The notes: generated from the letters alone by a model not told the origin. Counted from the stretch's first letter, positions 15,157-23,662 are shown. The stretch: 32,138 bases of DNA from Minisyncoccota bacterium (GCA_020628915.1 JAHDEI010000001.1:83985-116122); one strand, 5' to 3'. Numbers and translations are program-made.

Positions 15157-16110
15157 TTAAATTGCTTCGCGATATGGATCAGAATTTACCACTGGCCTAT
15201 TTTCATCAACCTTGTTTTGTAGATGATCTTGGAAAGATTTTGATGGATCAATTCGGTCTTCCATGCCAACTAGAACCCCACTAGCTGCTGGTGCTGGCTC
15301 TTGGTATGTTGGGACAGCCGACTCGACTGTTGGTTTTATAGTTGGCGCTACTGTGGGTTTTACTGTATCGGTCACAACCTTTTGTCGAGGCATTTGTATA
15401 GTTTGCTCTGAAGCAAAACTAATCTCAGGTTCTGTCGGTCGAACTGTAGACTCTGGTTGGTCAGAGATATCTAAAACAGGTTCTCTGTATGTATCTTGAA
15501 CTACAGGCTGCGTGCTTTGTGCAGTTGCTTGATTAAACGCATCAGCAGAATAATCAGCGGTCGCAGCAAAACTAGGAGCTTGCTTGATTGCTTGTGCACT
15601 TTCTGCTGCGGCTACGGGCTCTTTGTACGGGTCGACAGATGGTGCTGGTGTTGCAGAACGTCGTTCGTATGGAGTTGGTTCTAAAACTTCGTTATTTCCA
15701 TGTCGTTCAATATCTTGAATTAATGAGTCCCTTGTTGGTGAATGCCCGTAATCTGGGTCTTCATGCGCCTCTGGAGTATCTGGGTGCCCCGAACCGAACT
15801 GAACTGTCCGTAATGATTCACGAATTTTTTTAAAGACTTCGTTATCAATATCAACCGCCATTGATTCTGCCGTTTCTCGATCAATCTCAAGTCTTCGAGA
15901 CAGGTTACCTATAAAATCCGAAGACTTTTTAAACCCAAGCATAACCATTCCTACTTCATCAATCAGATCCCCCACCTTATCAACTCGTAATTTATATTTT
16001 TGCCCGAGCACCTCTAAATTGTTTGAGACTAAATCAGAAGTAATCACGCGTTGGATGTCTGCGGGTAATTCAGCATATCTCTGATTAATCATGTCCTGAG
16101 TAATTTGCAT
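15157..16110 (-). CDS. Hypothetical protein with helical N-terminus and long disordered Pro-rich tail, in the T4SS block
   Basis: 317 aa from ATG 16110. An in-frame TTG at 16116 is less likely. The first ~110 residues (QITQDMINQRYAELPADIQR onward) look helical and soluble, with a pattern seen in proteins of this lineage that sit beside VirB-type genes; I cannot name a domain. From about 115 the sequence is low in complexity and rich in Pro, Ala, Thr, Gln and Glu. A short motif recurs: VDPYKEPVA, then DTYREPVLD, then SDPYREAI as the last residues. No signal peptide or membrane helix is visible, so it is probably cytoplasmic. Its position between the VirB6-like protein and PrgI suggests an accessory secretion role, but that is only context. 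Confidence 0.75.
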   Translation of the reverse strand: MQITQDMINQRYAELPADIQRVITSDLVSNNLEVLGQKYKLRVDKVGDLIDEVGMVMLGFKKSSDFIGNLSRRLEIDRETAESMAVDIDNEVFKKIRESLRTVQFGSGHPDTPEAHEDPDYGHSPTRDSLIQDIERHGNNEVLEPTPYERRSATPAPSVDPYKEPVAAAESAQAIKQAPSFAATADYSADAFNQATAQSTQPVVQDTYREPVLDISDQPESTVRPTEPEISFASEQTIQMPRQKVVTDTVKPTVAPTIKPTVESAVPTYQEPAPAASGVLVGMEDRIDPSKSFQDHLQNKVDENRPVVNSDPYREAI

Positions 16111-16118
16111 ATACAAAT

Positions 16119-16124
16119 ATTATA
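16119..16124 (-). promoter_or_regulatory. -10 box of the 16110 gene (leaderless type)
   Basis: TATAAT on the minus strand, 8 nt before ATG 16110. Confidence 0.55.
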
Positions 16125-16137
16125 TACCAGCCGAACA

Positions 16138-16170
16138 ATAAAAAAAGACGGACCTCGACAGTCCGTCTTT
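16138..16170 (-). terminator. Terminator of the VirB6-like gene
   Basis: AAAGACGGAC and GTCCGTCTTT form a perfect 10 bp stem around CTCGACA. On the minus strand it is followed by a run of T, 12 nt after the stop codon. Confidence 0.88.
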
Positions 16171-16182
16171 ATAGAAAGGATA

Positions 16183-18933
16183 CTATGATCCTTTACCGAT
16201 GTCAGTAACACGAGCATCTTGTTCAAATGACTCGATATCACCTGCTTGTTTTTGGAATTCAAGTGTCGCACCTTCTGCACGAGCCATCCTTGAAATGTCG
16301 ATAGAGTTCTGAGCATCTGCCCGAGCCGCCAATCGATCTTTAGCTGTCTTGGTCACATAGCTATATACATCGTCAACCTTTTTAGCTGTATCCTCTTGGA
16401 TCGCTGCCAAGTTTTCTCTGTCTTGTGCAATAGTCGATTCAAGCGACTCAACGCTTGAAACTGCGTTCTCAACTGATGTTGTTTTCTCTCGAACGATATC
16501 TTTGAGCGCGACAGCTTGAGATGGATCTGTAAATGCTTGGTCTACAGGAACATCAATTCCTGCTGCTGCAAGCGCTTCTCTCCTTGCAGGGCTCAACTCA
16601 GCCTGATCGTTGTTGTTTTCCATATCACGAAGAATGTCCTGAAGAAGGCCGAGCTGCTCTCCTTCTGTCTTAATAATCTCATTTTGATCCTCTAGGGATT
16701 TGAGATTATCTCGAAGAGATTCTTGAGCAACTTTTTGTTGACCAGCAGCATCTTCTGCAATAGCTTTCAACTCATCATTGGCTTGTTCAACAACTTTGTT
16801 AAATCGTTCTTGGGTCTGAGCATCCATTGGGTATTTCTTTTCTCCATTCTCACCAACGGTTTCTTTACCATAGCTCGCAGTTAATTTTTCAAGCATAGTG
16901 TCTGAAAGTTCAACATCTTGAACTGAATTATTTGATATAGCATCCTTGTTTTCTTGGGCTGACGCTGCTGCTGCTCGCTTATTGTCTCGATCAAGGCGAT
17001 TATTATCGTATGCGCGCTCTTCACGTTCGTCTTTAATACGTCGCTGCTCAGCTCTTTTTTCTTCATCTTTCTTTTCTGAAGATTCACGTCGACGGTATGC
17101 CTCTGCAGTTGCATCGGTAAGCCCAGCACTACCGGACTCATACATACGTCCTAAAATTCCAGTTCTGTCGTCAGGACGACCATCTGTTGGTCTAATACCT
17201 GCACGCTGACGCAACGTATCAGTTGATGCTTTTCTTGATTCACGAGCTCCATACTCTTTTGCGGCTGCGTCAAATTCAGCTTGATTTTTAAATCGTTTTC
17301 CTTCTCCAATTTGTCCTGCATTGTTCGTTCTAAACTGATCTTCAAATCGCTTCTTGTTTAGGTTTTCCAATTCATTCGCTTCCTTAAATCTTTTGTCAGC
17401 GTCACGGTCTCGTCTTTCTTTGTATCCCGCAGATGTACCAAATTTTTGATCTGATACTAATTGCAGTGCACGTCTTGCTACTACTCCGCCCACTTTACCC
17501 TCCTGTGCTTTCTGGTTAATATACCGGCCTAATCTATTTTGACCACTCACTGCGCTAAATGCACCTCTCCCAACTGTACCACGGAGTACCATTCCTGGAC
17601 CACCCACCATCGCGCCAAAGGCGGCTCCTTTTGCTGTATTTGCCATATCCAACACTTTGCTTCCAATACCCATCCCTCCTTCACACATTTTTTGTGATTG
17701 TTTCCGGGCTAACTTCATAACCATATACATAACAAGGAATTGCAGCCCGACAAATATGTATATGTCTAGGTTATCTTGATTTTTAATTGCCTGTGCAGCG
17801 TCAGATTTTGTAGCCCCAGAAATCATTAAAATGAACCAGATAGCAAAAATATATGGAACTATACAAAACGCACGATCTACTATTAGGGTAAACCATTGTT
17901 TCGTGTACTTTTCCGTATCTGGCAAGAACCACGCAACAAAAGCTAGCGGTGACAACACCATTAATAGCATTAACCAAACGGTCCTACCTATGAAGAAGAA
18001 CCCCCCTACTAATAACTCAAAAGACATCAAGATTGAGATAACTGCGAAAGAGATCATTGTGAAAGCGACCTGGAAATCAATCCAACCATCTCCATCCAAA
18101 CGTTGGATAAAGTTATCGAATACATCTTGACCCAACAGGCGTGCTGGATTGACTGCAGCTACTATTGCACCCGAAATAGTACTCCTCTTTGCATTGTCTC
18201 TAAAGTTCTCGGCAGCTTTAGGGACAAGAGCGTCAACTAAATATTCCTTTTTTTCAAGCTGAGGTGCATCTATTTGGTTATAAAAAGAGAGGGCAGTGAG
18301 ATTACCTGCATCAATAATTACTCTTGAGGCAAAAAGGGAGAAATTTAATAACAAAGCAATAATGATGAGGCGCACGAAAAGTCTCTGACTCCCGGGTCTA
18401 TTAAAATTAAGAATGAGTGAAAATGAAATGTAGATAAGCCCCAAAATAAATGCCAAATTAGCAAAATCTTTCACGGTTGACCAGACATTTTCAATTACAT
18501 CCAGCTTTAAAAATTTTGACTCTAACGTAAATACCAAAAGGATGTCGAAGACGTATCCGCTAATAATCAAAAGCCACCCGGAAACAAACAACCAGAGTTC
18601 TGAATAACAAATAATTGCGGCTCTAACCGGGTTCAGGTTTGCCCAAGACAGGTTACAACCTACTCCAGTTCGTTGGAATGCCTCATAGGCAGTACCAGCG
18701 AAAGCACTCCCCTCGTTTGTGGCAGAACTCTCACCCGAGGGCACCCCAGGTCGGAATTCTTCGTCTCCTACTTCTTCTTGCGCATTAACAATATTTGAAT
18801 GAAGAGATATATGTACATCATTAAGCACTACCGATGGAGCCAATGTAGAAAAAACCACAAAAAACAGCACGAAAAAAAGAATGGACTTTGCTCTCAAGAC
18901 TTTTAACATGGTCATGTTAGACACATAATACAT
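16183..18933 (-). CDS. VirB6/TrbL-like polytopic T4SS membrane protein
   Basis: 916 aa. A signal-like hydrophobic segment (about 13-36) is followed by a short exported region and then six or seven membrane helices between about 110 and 400 (for example LWLFVSGWLLIISGYVFDIL, LAFILGLIYISFSLIL, LMLLMVLSPLAFVAWFLP, YIFVGLQFLVMYMVMKLA). The VirB6/TrbL group forms the inner-membrane channel of type IV secretion systems, and LSPLAFVAWFLPDTEKYTKQ is typical of this lineage's version. After about 410 there is a Gly/Ala-rich stretch and a ~450 aa charged, helical, probably cytoplasmic tail rich in Arg, Glu, Asp and Ala. ATGs at 18933, 18915 and 18909 are all possible starts. A TATTAT box 9 nt before 18915 favours that one slightly; I list the longest. 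Channel assignment is by topology and context, not by a catalytic motif. Confidence 0.8.
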   Translation of the reverse strand: MYYVSNMTMLKVLRAKSILFFVLFFVVFSTLAPSVVLNDVHISLHSNIVNAQEEVGDEEFRPGVPSGESSATNEGSAFAGTAYEAFQRTGVGCNLSWANLNPVRAAIICYSELWLFVSGWLLIISGYVFDILLVFTLESKFLKLDVIENVWSTVKDFANLAFILGLIYISFSLILNFNRPGSQRLFVRLIIIALLLNFSLFASRVIIDAGNLTALSFYNQIDAPQLEKKEYLVDALVPKAAENFRDNAKRSTISGAIVAAVNPARLLGQDVFDNFIQRLDGDGWIDFQVAFTMISFAVISILMSFELLVGGFFFIGRTVWLMLLMVLSPLAFVAWFLPDTEKYTKQWFTLIVDRAFCIVPYIFAIWFILMISGATKSDAAQAIKNQDNLDIYIFVGLQFLVMYMVMKLARKQSQKMCEGGMGIGSKVLDMANTAKGAAFGAMVGGPGMVLRGTVGRGAFSAVSGQNRLGRYINQKAQEGKVGGVVARRALQLVSDQKFGTSAGYKERRDRDADKRFKEANELENLNKKRFEDQFRTNNAGQIGEGKRFKNQAEFDAAAKEYGARESRKASTDTLRQRAGIRPTDGRPDDRTGILGRMYESGSAGLTDATAEAYRRRESSEKKDEEKRAEQRRIKDEREERAYDNNRLDRDNKRAAAASAQENKDAISNNSVQDVELSDTMLEKLTASYGKETVGENGEKKYPMDAQTQERFNKVVEQANDELKAIAEDAAGQQKVAQESLRDNLKSLEDQNEIIKTEGEQLGLLQDILRDMENNNDQAELSPARREALAAAGIDVPVDQAFTDPSQAVALKDIVREKTTSVENAVSSVESLESTIAQDRENLAAIQEDTAKKVDDVYSYVTKTAKDRLAARADAQNSIDISRMARAEGATLEFQKQAGDIESFEQDARVTDIGKGS

Positions 18934-19009
18934 GAATTATGCTCAAAATTCTATATAAATAAGTTATCAACATAATATTAACAATGGAGAGGTAATCTCA
19001 TCTTTTTTT

Positions 19010-19018
19010 TGATAAAAT
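19010..19018 (+). promoter_or_regulatory. Possible extended -10 of the 19058 gene
   Basis: TGATAAAAT gives TGn plus TAAAAT. A TATAGA at 19023-19028 is an alternative. No good -35 is seen for either. Confidence 0.35.
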
Positions 19019-19057
19019 TGACTATAGAAATTAACTCATTAAAAAGGAGAATGTCAA

Positions 19058-19636
19058 ATGAGTCAACTTAAAATGATCTTTTGTTTGCTGGTGACTTTTT
19101 TGTTCTCCACGCAAGCACATGCAGATATTTATCAAGCAATTGACAAATATATGGAGAATTCCGAGAACGGGCCAGTAGAGTATTCTGCTGCATTAGGTGG
19201 TTGCAAAGATGCTGTTGTAAGATGGAAAAATCAAGATAATCTTACATATTTATTCAAAAAAGCCCCCGAACGTATTCGTAATGAATGTCTTGGATTCTTT
19301 ATACGCGGAGTAAACGAAGGCGACATTTCAAGCTCTCGAATTTTGGTTATAATGCCGGCACTCGAGGCAAACGACCAAGCTTCTGTTTACCACAATATCG
19401 AAGAAAAACTTGATCAGGCCTCCTGCCTTGATCTTCGCAGGAGTGCCCAACGTGGTCTTGTTGATGGTGCGGCCGCCCTTGGATATACACCGCGCATGAG
19501 TTTTGAAGAAAGTAAGCCAATTATGGTGAACTACTGGCAAGCACAATTTAATAAATTGAGCAGAAACGGTTGTGCTACTGAAGTTGAGAAAATCTCGTCT
19601 TCGTTGCATCCAGCTATTGCCAAAGAGCTTCTATAG
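19058..19636 (+). CDS. Small secreted protein of unknown function, SD-led, inserted in the T4SS block
   Basis: 192 aa with a clear Sec signal peptide (LKMIFCLLVTFLFSTQAHA, cleavage before DIYQ). The mature part is about 170 aa with five cysteines (GGC, NEC, ASC, NGC and one in the signal region) and no membrane segment, so it should be released or periplasm-like. I do not recognise a family. It is the only plus-strand gene inside the 11-21 kb minus-strand secretion block. Unlike its neighbours it has a strong Shine-Dalgarno sequence (AAAAAGGAGA, 8 nt before the ATG) and its own terminator. Both points suggest a cassette acquired separately. The family and any link to secretion are open. Confidence 0.78.
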   Translation: MSQLKMIFCLLVTFLFSTQAHADIYQAIDKYMENSENGPVEYSAALGGCKDAVVRWKNQDNLTYLFKKAPERIRNECLGFFIRGVNEGDISSSRILVIMPALEANDQASVYHNIEEKLDQASCLDLRRSAQRGLVDGAAALGYTPRMSFEESKPIMVNYWQAQFNKLSRNGCATEVEKISSSLHPAIAKELL

Positions 19637-19650
19637 ATAAAATTAATAAT

Positions 19651-19677
19651 CGCGCAATGAATTTTGTGCGATTTTTT
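19651..19677 (+). terminator. Terminator of the 19058 gene
   Basis: CGCGCAA (19651-19657) pairs with TTGTGCG (19664-19670) with one G-U pair, followed by ATTTTTTC. Confidence 0.8.
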
Positions 19678-19693
19678 CTTTCTCTTTGCTTTA

Positions 19694-20614
19694 TTATTGA
19701 GGATTTTTTTCGTGACATGGAAGATCTACCTCAACCACGTCAATTTCTTCTTTTTCAATATATCCAGACATCGCGGTTTGCAGAGCTGCTTCACAGTCAC
19801 TTAAGTCACGATGAGGGCCGTGGCTAGAATACTGCCAGCCGGCTTCAGCGATATATGTTTTTTTATCATTATATTTAATTGCGAGTCCATAAAACCATCC
19901 AGACTTTGAAATGGCTAGCTCAGGATCTGGACGGTATCTTTTATCTTTCCCGCAACAATGCCCACTCCCCTCCAAGCCAATATACCTACACATCTCATAA
20001 TGCGTAGTCGTCCATCCTGCACCAAGTACATCACCACAATTTTGACCGTTTGGGATATCCATTACCCTAAAGCCCTCAAATGAAGGTAACGAAGTTGCAA
20101 TTATATTTTCTTCATACTCCTTCATGTCTGGATAATTTTCCCGCAACCAATCACGAAAGTTTGAAAGGTTCGCAAGCCTCTCATTTGTGTGCACGTTTTG
20201 CACAGTCACATTCAAATCAACCAGTTCCGGATTAATTGTCCTTAGAACCAGAAAAGAAATAAGTAAAAGTCCTAACCCCATAAGAGCATAAGTAATACGC
20301 TCTCGACCCTGCGACTTACCTGAAAAAGCATCTGTAGACATATACTGTGCGCCACCAATCACAATCATTAATACTGCCAATACCGACCCTAGCCCTATTG
20401 AGAGACGAAAAATAATGTTGATAAATTCTCCAATGCTTTGCGGAGAATCTTCTCCTCCAAGCCCAGGTAAGTCAGAGAGTGGCGCATACCCCTCTCCAAA
20501 TGCCACTCCGGCACTACCCAATAACGTATAAACGACAAACAAAATTACCACTACAATCACAATTACTAGTTCATATCGAATTGCTTTAAGAAACTTTTTT
20601 AAGAATTCTTTCAT
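19694..20614 (-). CDS. VirB2/TrbC-like pilin domain fused to a Cys-rich C-terminal domain
   Basis: 306 aa from ATG 20614. The frame opens at 20749, but that part overlaps the upstream gene and terminator hairpin, while a -10 box sits 7 nt before 20614. A hydrophobic signal or anchor (about 13-40) is followed by PLSDLPGLGG and two membrane helices, SIGEFINIIFRLSIGLGSVL (running on to AVLMIVIGGAQYM) and ITYALMGLGLLLISFLVLRT. This is the pilin-type T4SS subunit common in Patescibacteria, equivalent to VirB2. Such pilins are usually about 100-150 aa. Here ~145 further residues follow the second helix, with six cysteines (NCGD, MCRY, HCCG, DCEA, PCHE) in a compact, aromatic-rich, probably exported domain I do not recognise. 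It may be a pilus-tip or adhesive variant, or a non-pilin member; that is inference. Confidence 0.8.
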   Translation of the reverse strand: MKEFLKKFLKAIRYELVIVIVVVILFVVYTLLGSAGVAFGEGYAPLSDLPGLGGEDSPQSIGEFINIIFRLSIGLGSVLAVLMIVIGGAQYMSTDAFSGKSQGRERITYALMGLGLLLISFLVLRTINPELVDLNVTVQNVHTNERLANLSNFRDWLRENYPDMKEYEENIIATSLPSFEGFRVMDIPNGQNCGDVLGAGWTTTHYEMCRYIGLEGSGHCCGKDKRYRPDPELAISKSGWFYGLAIKYNDKKTYIAEAGWQYSSHGPHRDLSDCEAALQTAMSGYIEKEEIDVVEVDLPCHEKNPQ

Positions 20615-20621
20615 TAAAAAA

Positions 20622-20627
20622 ATTTTA
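20622..20627 (-). promoter_or_regulatory. -10 box for a leaderless pilin-like gene
   Basis: TAAAAT on the minus strand ends 7 nt before ATG 20614. Confidence 0.5.
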
Positions 20628-20630
20628 ACA

Positions 20631-20659
20631 CAAAGGTCAGCGCTCTGCGCTGACCTTTG
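20631..20659 (-). terminator. Hairpin terminator of the 21689 gene
   Basis: CAAAGGTCAGCGC and GCGCTGACCTTTG form a perfect 13 bp stem around TCT. It lies 4 nt after the minus-strand stop. The T-run is interrupted, and the next gene's -10 box starts 4 nt further on. Confidence 0.75.
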
Positions 20660-20663
20660 TTCA

Positions 20664-21689
20664 TTACTTTCCTTTTTTCTTGTCACCTCCTCCACCACTT
20701 TTCTTTTTGTTTCCCCATTTTCTAATATCAGTTTTATAGTGGCTTGCAATTTTATCCATAGTCATATTCATCGCTTTATCAAGTAACCAAGAAAATGCAA
20801 ATAACCCAACAAGTGCAACCGCTGGTAAAATTGCCCCCAATCCGCTTATTCCCTTAATTCCTCTTTTTGCAAGTACTCTCCCTACCTTTCCTCCTGGGAA
20901 TTTTTCTGCTGCATCAACCTTGTATAATAGTGTCTTATCATAATATTTATCAAAAGCTACTCTTGCATTACGTCCGTCACCTAGCAGAAATTCAAATGCC
21001 TGTTTTGGAAATCCTTTGATTTTTCCCCAGCCGCTCTTCGATTTGTATTCTTCTTTTGTCTTATTCCAAACACCCTGCGCTGCTTCAGCTTCCCCAAGAG
21101 CGTCATACACCCCTTCTAATTGTCCTGAGTCTAAATCAAAATCTCGTAGCTTTAATATTTGCTCTTCTAACGCATTTCTCTGTTGTGGGAATGTCACTCG
21201 TTCGCCGTGCTCGTCTCGACCGTTGAGCACAGGGCGCAGCGTTTCATTGACTTCGGCCTGCGCGTTCTCTTGCATCTCTGCCCTAACTACTGGGTCAGCA
21301 AAAATCTCATCTTCGATTTGTTTTACCCTATCTGCTGCTTCTTGTGCACGTGCAGCCATTCTTTGATCAACTGATCTGTCTAATTGATTAATTTTTCTTT
21401 CTTTTGCCTCTTCCATTCTCTGCCGTTTCTCTGGATCGGAGACTCCTGCTGCAAGTGTCTGATCAATGTCATCGATTGTGTCCATCAGTGCAGCCTCTTT
21501 ATTGCTGGCAAATTCTTCTGAATCTTCTAATTTGCGCGTGTAATCTATCCCACCAGGCCGATAGTCGTTATTAGTCAAAGCACTTCCACCCTCAAGAGTA
21601 CGCCTCAGCGGAGTCTCTTCTTCAGGTTCTGGGTTCGCAAAAGGAGGCTGCAACTCTTGTGGATTTGGTTTTGGAGGTTTGTCTATCAT
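20664..21689 (-). CDS. Hypothetical protein: charged helical body with C-terminal membrane anchor
   Basis: 341 aa. The N-terminus is Pro/Glu-rich and disordered. The middle (about 60-240) is Glu/Arg/Ala/Gln-rich and helical, with coiled-coil potential (EERKINQLDR-type heptads). One hydrophobic helix near the C-terminus, ISGLGAILPAVALVGLFAFS, is followed by a basic tail ending in Lys/Gly repeats. There is no signal peptide, so it is probably a C-terminally anchored cytoplasmic protein. It lies directly upstream of the VirB2-like gene on the same strand and shares the leaderless style of the other secretion genes, so an apparatus role is plausible but not shown. No family recognised. Confidence 0.75.
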   Translation of the reverse strand: MIDKPPKPNPQELQPPFANPEPEEETPLRRTLEGGSALTNNDYRPGGIDYTRKLEDSEEFASNKEAALMDTIDDIDQTLAAGVSDPEKRQRMEEAKERKINQLDRSVDQRMAARAQEAADRVKQIEDEIFADPVVRAEMQENAQAEVNETLRPVLNGRDEHGERVTFPQQRNALEEQILKLRDFDLDSGQLEGVYDALGEAEAAQGVWNKTKEEYKSKSGWGKIKGFPKQAFEFLLGDGRNARVAFDKYYDKTLLYKVDAAEKFPGGKVGRVLAKRGIKGISGLGAILPAVALVGLFAFSWLLDKAMNMTMDKIASHYKTDIRKWGNKKKSGGGGDKKKGK

Positions 21690-21695
21690 AGATAT

Positions 21696-21701
21696 ATTAT
21701 A
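21696..21701 (-). promoter_or_regulatory. -10 box for a leaderless 21689 gene
   Basis: TATAAT on the minus strand, then ATATCT and ATG (6 nt spacing). Confidence 0.6.
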
Positions 21702-21769
21702 TATAAAATATTAATATTAGTCAATATATACTCTTCCTTCCATGAAATACTACCATTTAGATATATACA

Positions 21770-21880
21770 AAGAAAAGAGGCGCCTTAGCGCCTTTAACTT
21801 CAATTAATCTTCCCCAAACCTTAGTTCAGATACTTATTGATAATACCGTGAACATCTTGTGGAAACAAAAGGACAAAATG
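21770..21880 (-). ncRNA. Weak candidate small RNA opposite the helicase leader
   Basis: The ~250 nt between the divergent 21689 and helicase genes holds a hairpin AGGCGC-CTTA-GCGCCT (21780-21795). On the minus strand it is followed by TCTTTTCTTT, like a terminator with no gene before it. Upstream on that strand are TTGTTT, 17 bp and TATTAT, giving a possible RNA of about 75 nt. The evidence is thin. Confidence 0.25.
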
Positions 21881-21902
21881 TGGATAGATGTGTGGGAAAG
21901 GT

Positions 21903-21925
21903 GGCGGCAGCCTACGGCTGCCGCC
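21903..21925. repeat. Perfect 10 bp inverted repeat with TAC loop
   Basis: GGCGGCAGCC-TAC-GGCTGCCGCC. It sits immediately upstream of the helicase -10 region and is open in the helicase frame only if an upstream start (21848) were used. There is no T-run. Confidence 0.55.
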
Positions 21926-21926
21926 G

Positions 21927-21935
21927 TGGTACTAT
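21927..21935 (+). promoter_or_regulatory. Extended -10 of the helicase gene
   Basis: TGGTACTAT (TGn plus TACTAT) ends 8 nt before ATG 21944, fitting the leaderless pattern of the window. Confidence 0.45.
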
Positions 21936-21943
21936 CAATGAAT

Positions 21944-23662
21944 ATGAAACAGGGAGTCGCATTAGGCATAATGCAGTCGGGAAAGAATGTTTTTTTAACC
22001 GGACAAGCGGGATCTGGTAAAACGTATATCTTAAATAGGTATATTGATTTTTTGCGTGCACACGAAATTGATCCCGTTGTGTGTGCCTCTACTGGAATTG
22101 CTGCAACTCATCTGGGGGGATCAACGATTCATTCATGGTCAGGAGTTGGTATCAAAGAAAATATTACTGACTACGATATTGAAATTCTCCAAGAAAAACA
22201 ATATTTATGGAAACGATTTGAACACGCAAAGGTACTTATTTTAGATGAGATTTCAATGATCTCGCCTGACTTGCTCGACTCAATTGATCGTATTTTGCGT
22301 GCTTTCAAATTTTCTGCGGAACCATTTGGGGGTATGCAAGTTATTTTTTCTGGAGACTTTTTTCAACTACCCCCCGTTAACGCACGCAACAAAAACCCTG
22401 AACGAATGTACGCATGGCAGTCAGGTGTATGGGAACATTTAAATCTAAAAATTTGTTACCTCGAAGAACAGCACCGCCAAAGCGGGAAATCAAGATTGAA
22501 TCGAATCCTTAATGACATCCGTGACGGGGCTGTTTCTGAAGACTCTATGAATCTCTTGCGAGGTCGATATATGAAAGAGCCTCAAGGATTTCCTGATGCA
22601 ACAAAATTGTATACGCACAACGTAGATGTTGATCGTATTAATCAAGAGGCATTGGATGCCTTGCCTGCCCTCCCCCGTTTTTTTGACATGTCGTCCAAGG
22701 GAAATAAAAGGCTGGTTGAGACTTTGAAAAAAGGAACCCTTGCTCCCGAACGGCTCGGAGTAAAAGTTGAAGCAAAAGTTTTATTCGTAAAAAATAACTA
22801 CGAAAAAGGCTATATGAACGGATCGGTTGGTGTTGTCACCGACTTTTCTGAGGCAGGATACCCAGTTGTCGAGCTAGTCTCAGGTGCTGAGATCATTGCA
22901 GAGCCTGAAACTTGGTCTCTCGAAGAAGGAGGAAAAGTCCTCGCATCAGTCATGCAAGTCCCATTGCGTTTGGCATGGGCGATCACTATTCATAAATCAC
23001 AAGGTATGTCACTCGATTCGGCTGAGATTGATTTGTCAAAAGCATTTGAATCAGGTCAGGGATATGTTGCCCTCTCTCGACTGCGCTCACTCGAAGGTCT
23101 CAAATTAATGGGTTGCAACAAACAGGCACTTGAGGTGAGCAATGTTGTCTTAGAACAAGATTCGACCCTATTAGAGCTCGCTGCCGAACACCAAGAGATC
23201 TACGAAGAATTTTCAGAAGACGAAAAACTAAACCGGGTCGAATCATTTCTCTCGTCAATTGGAGCAACGTTTAATGAAGCAGTGGTCATTGAAAACACCA
23301 AAAAATTAAAACGGAAGAGACGAAAAAAACAAACTGGGATTCAAACCACACATGAAAAAACAAAAGAGCTCGTCAAACAAGAGTACTCGATTGAAGAAAT
23401 GGCTCATGTACGAGAATTGACTGAATCAACAATCCTGAAACACCTTGAAGTATTACGGTTATATGAAAAAAATCTTGATATGGGCTATCTCCTACCTGAT
23501 GAAGAAACAATTAAACAAGTACAAAACGCACGTGATCATATCGAAAGAAAAAATGATAAAGAAGATTTTTTAGAAAGCGGCGAAGTAAAATTGCGTGCAC
23601 TATTTGATTATCTGGATGGAGATGTTTCGTACGAAAATATTAGGTTGTCGCTCATCGCTTGA
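21944..23662 (+). CDS. Pif1/RecD-like SF1B DNA helicase with C-terminal helix-turn-helix region
   Basis: 572 aa from ATG 21944. An upstream frame from 21848 reads through a palindromic hairpin, and the motif-bearing part begins MKQGVALGIMQSGKN. ATP-driven 5'-3' DNA helicase of the Pif1 group, used in recombination, replication restart or G-quadruplex unwinding. Motifs: Walker A GQAGSGKT (20-27), CASTGIAATHLGGSTIHSW (motif Ia), LILDEISMISPDLLDSIDRI (Walker B), FSGDFFQLPPV (motif III), and ITIHKSQGMSLDSAEIDL with GQGYVALSRL (motifs V/VI). After about 450 there is a charged linker (KKLKRKRRKKQ) and then SIEEMAHVRELTESTILKHL, which looks like the helix-turn-helix domain found at the C-terminus of some RecQ and Pif1 proteins. 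The TGA stop overlaps the -35 box of the next RNA unit. Confidence 0.92.
   Translation: MKQGVALGIMQSGKNVFLTGQAGSGKTYILNRYIDFLRAHEIDPVVCASTGIAATHLGGSTIHSWSGVGIKENITDYDIEILQEKQYLWKRFEHAKVLILDEISMISPDLLDSIDRILRAFKFSAEPFGGMQVIFSGDFFQLPPVNARNKNPERMYAWQSGVWEHLNLKICYLEEQHRQSGKSRLNRILNDIRDGAVSEDSMNLLRGRYMKEPQGFPDATKLYTHNVDVDRINQEALDALPALPRFFDMSSKGNKRLVETLKKGTLAPERLGVKVEAKVLFVKNNYEKGYMNGSVGVVTDFSEAGYPVVELVSGAEIIAEPETWSLEEGGKVLASVMQVPLRLAWAITIHKSQGMSLDSAEIDLSKAFESGQGYVALSRLRSLEGLKLMGCNKQALEVSNVVLEQDSTLLELAAEHQEIYEEFSEDEKLNRVESFLSSIGATFNEAVVIENTKKLKRKRRKKQTGIQTTHEKTKELVKQEYSIEEMAHVRELTESTILKHLEVLRLYEKNLDMGYLLPDEETIKQVQNARDHIERKNDKEDFLESGEVKLRALFDYLDGDVSYENIRLSLIA

Noticed and set aside
21880-21892. TGTGGATAG as a DnaA box or replication origin near the helicase gene
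   Set aside because: A single near-match without other boxes, AT-rich unwinding region or dnaA gene is not evidence of an origin.
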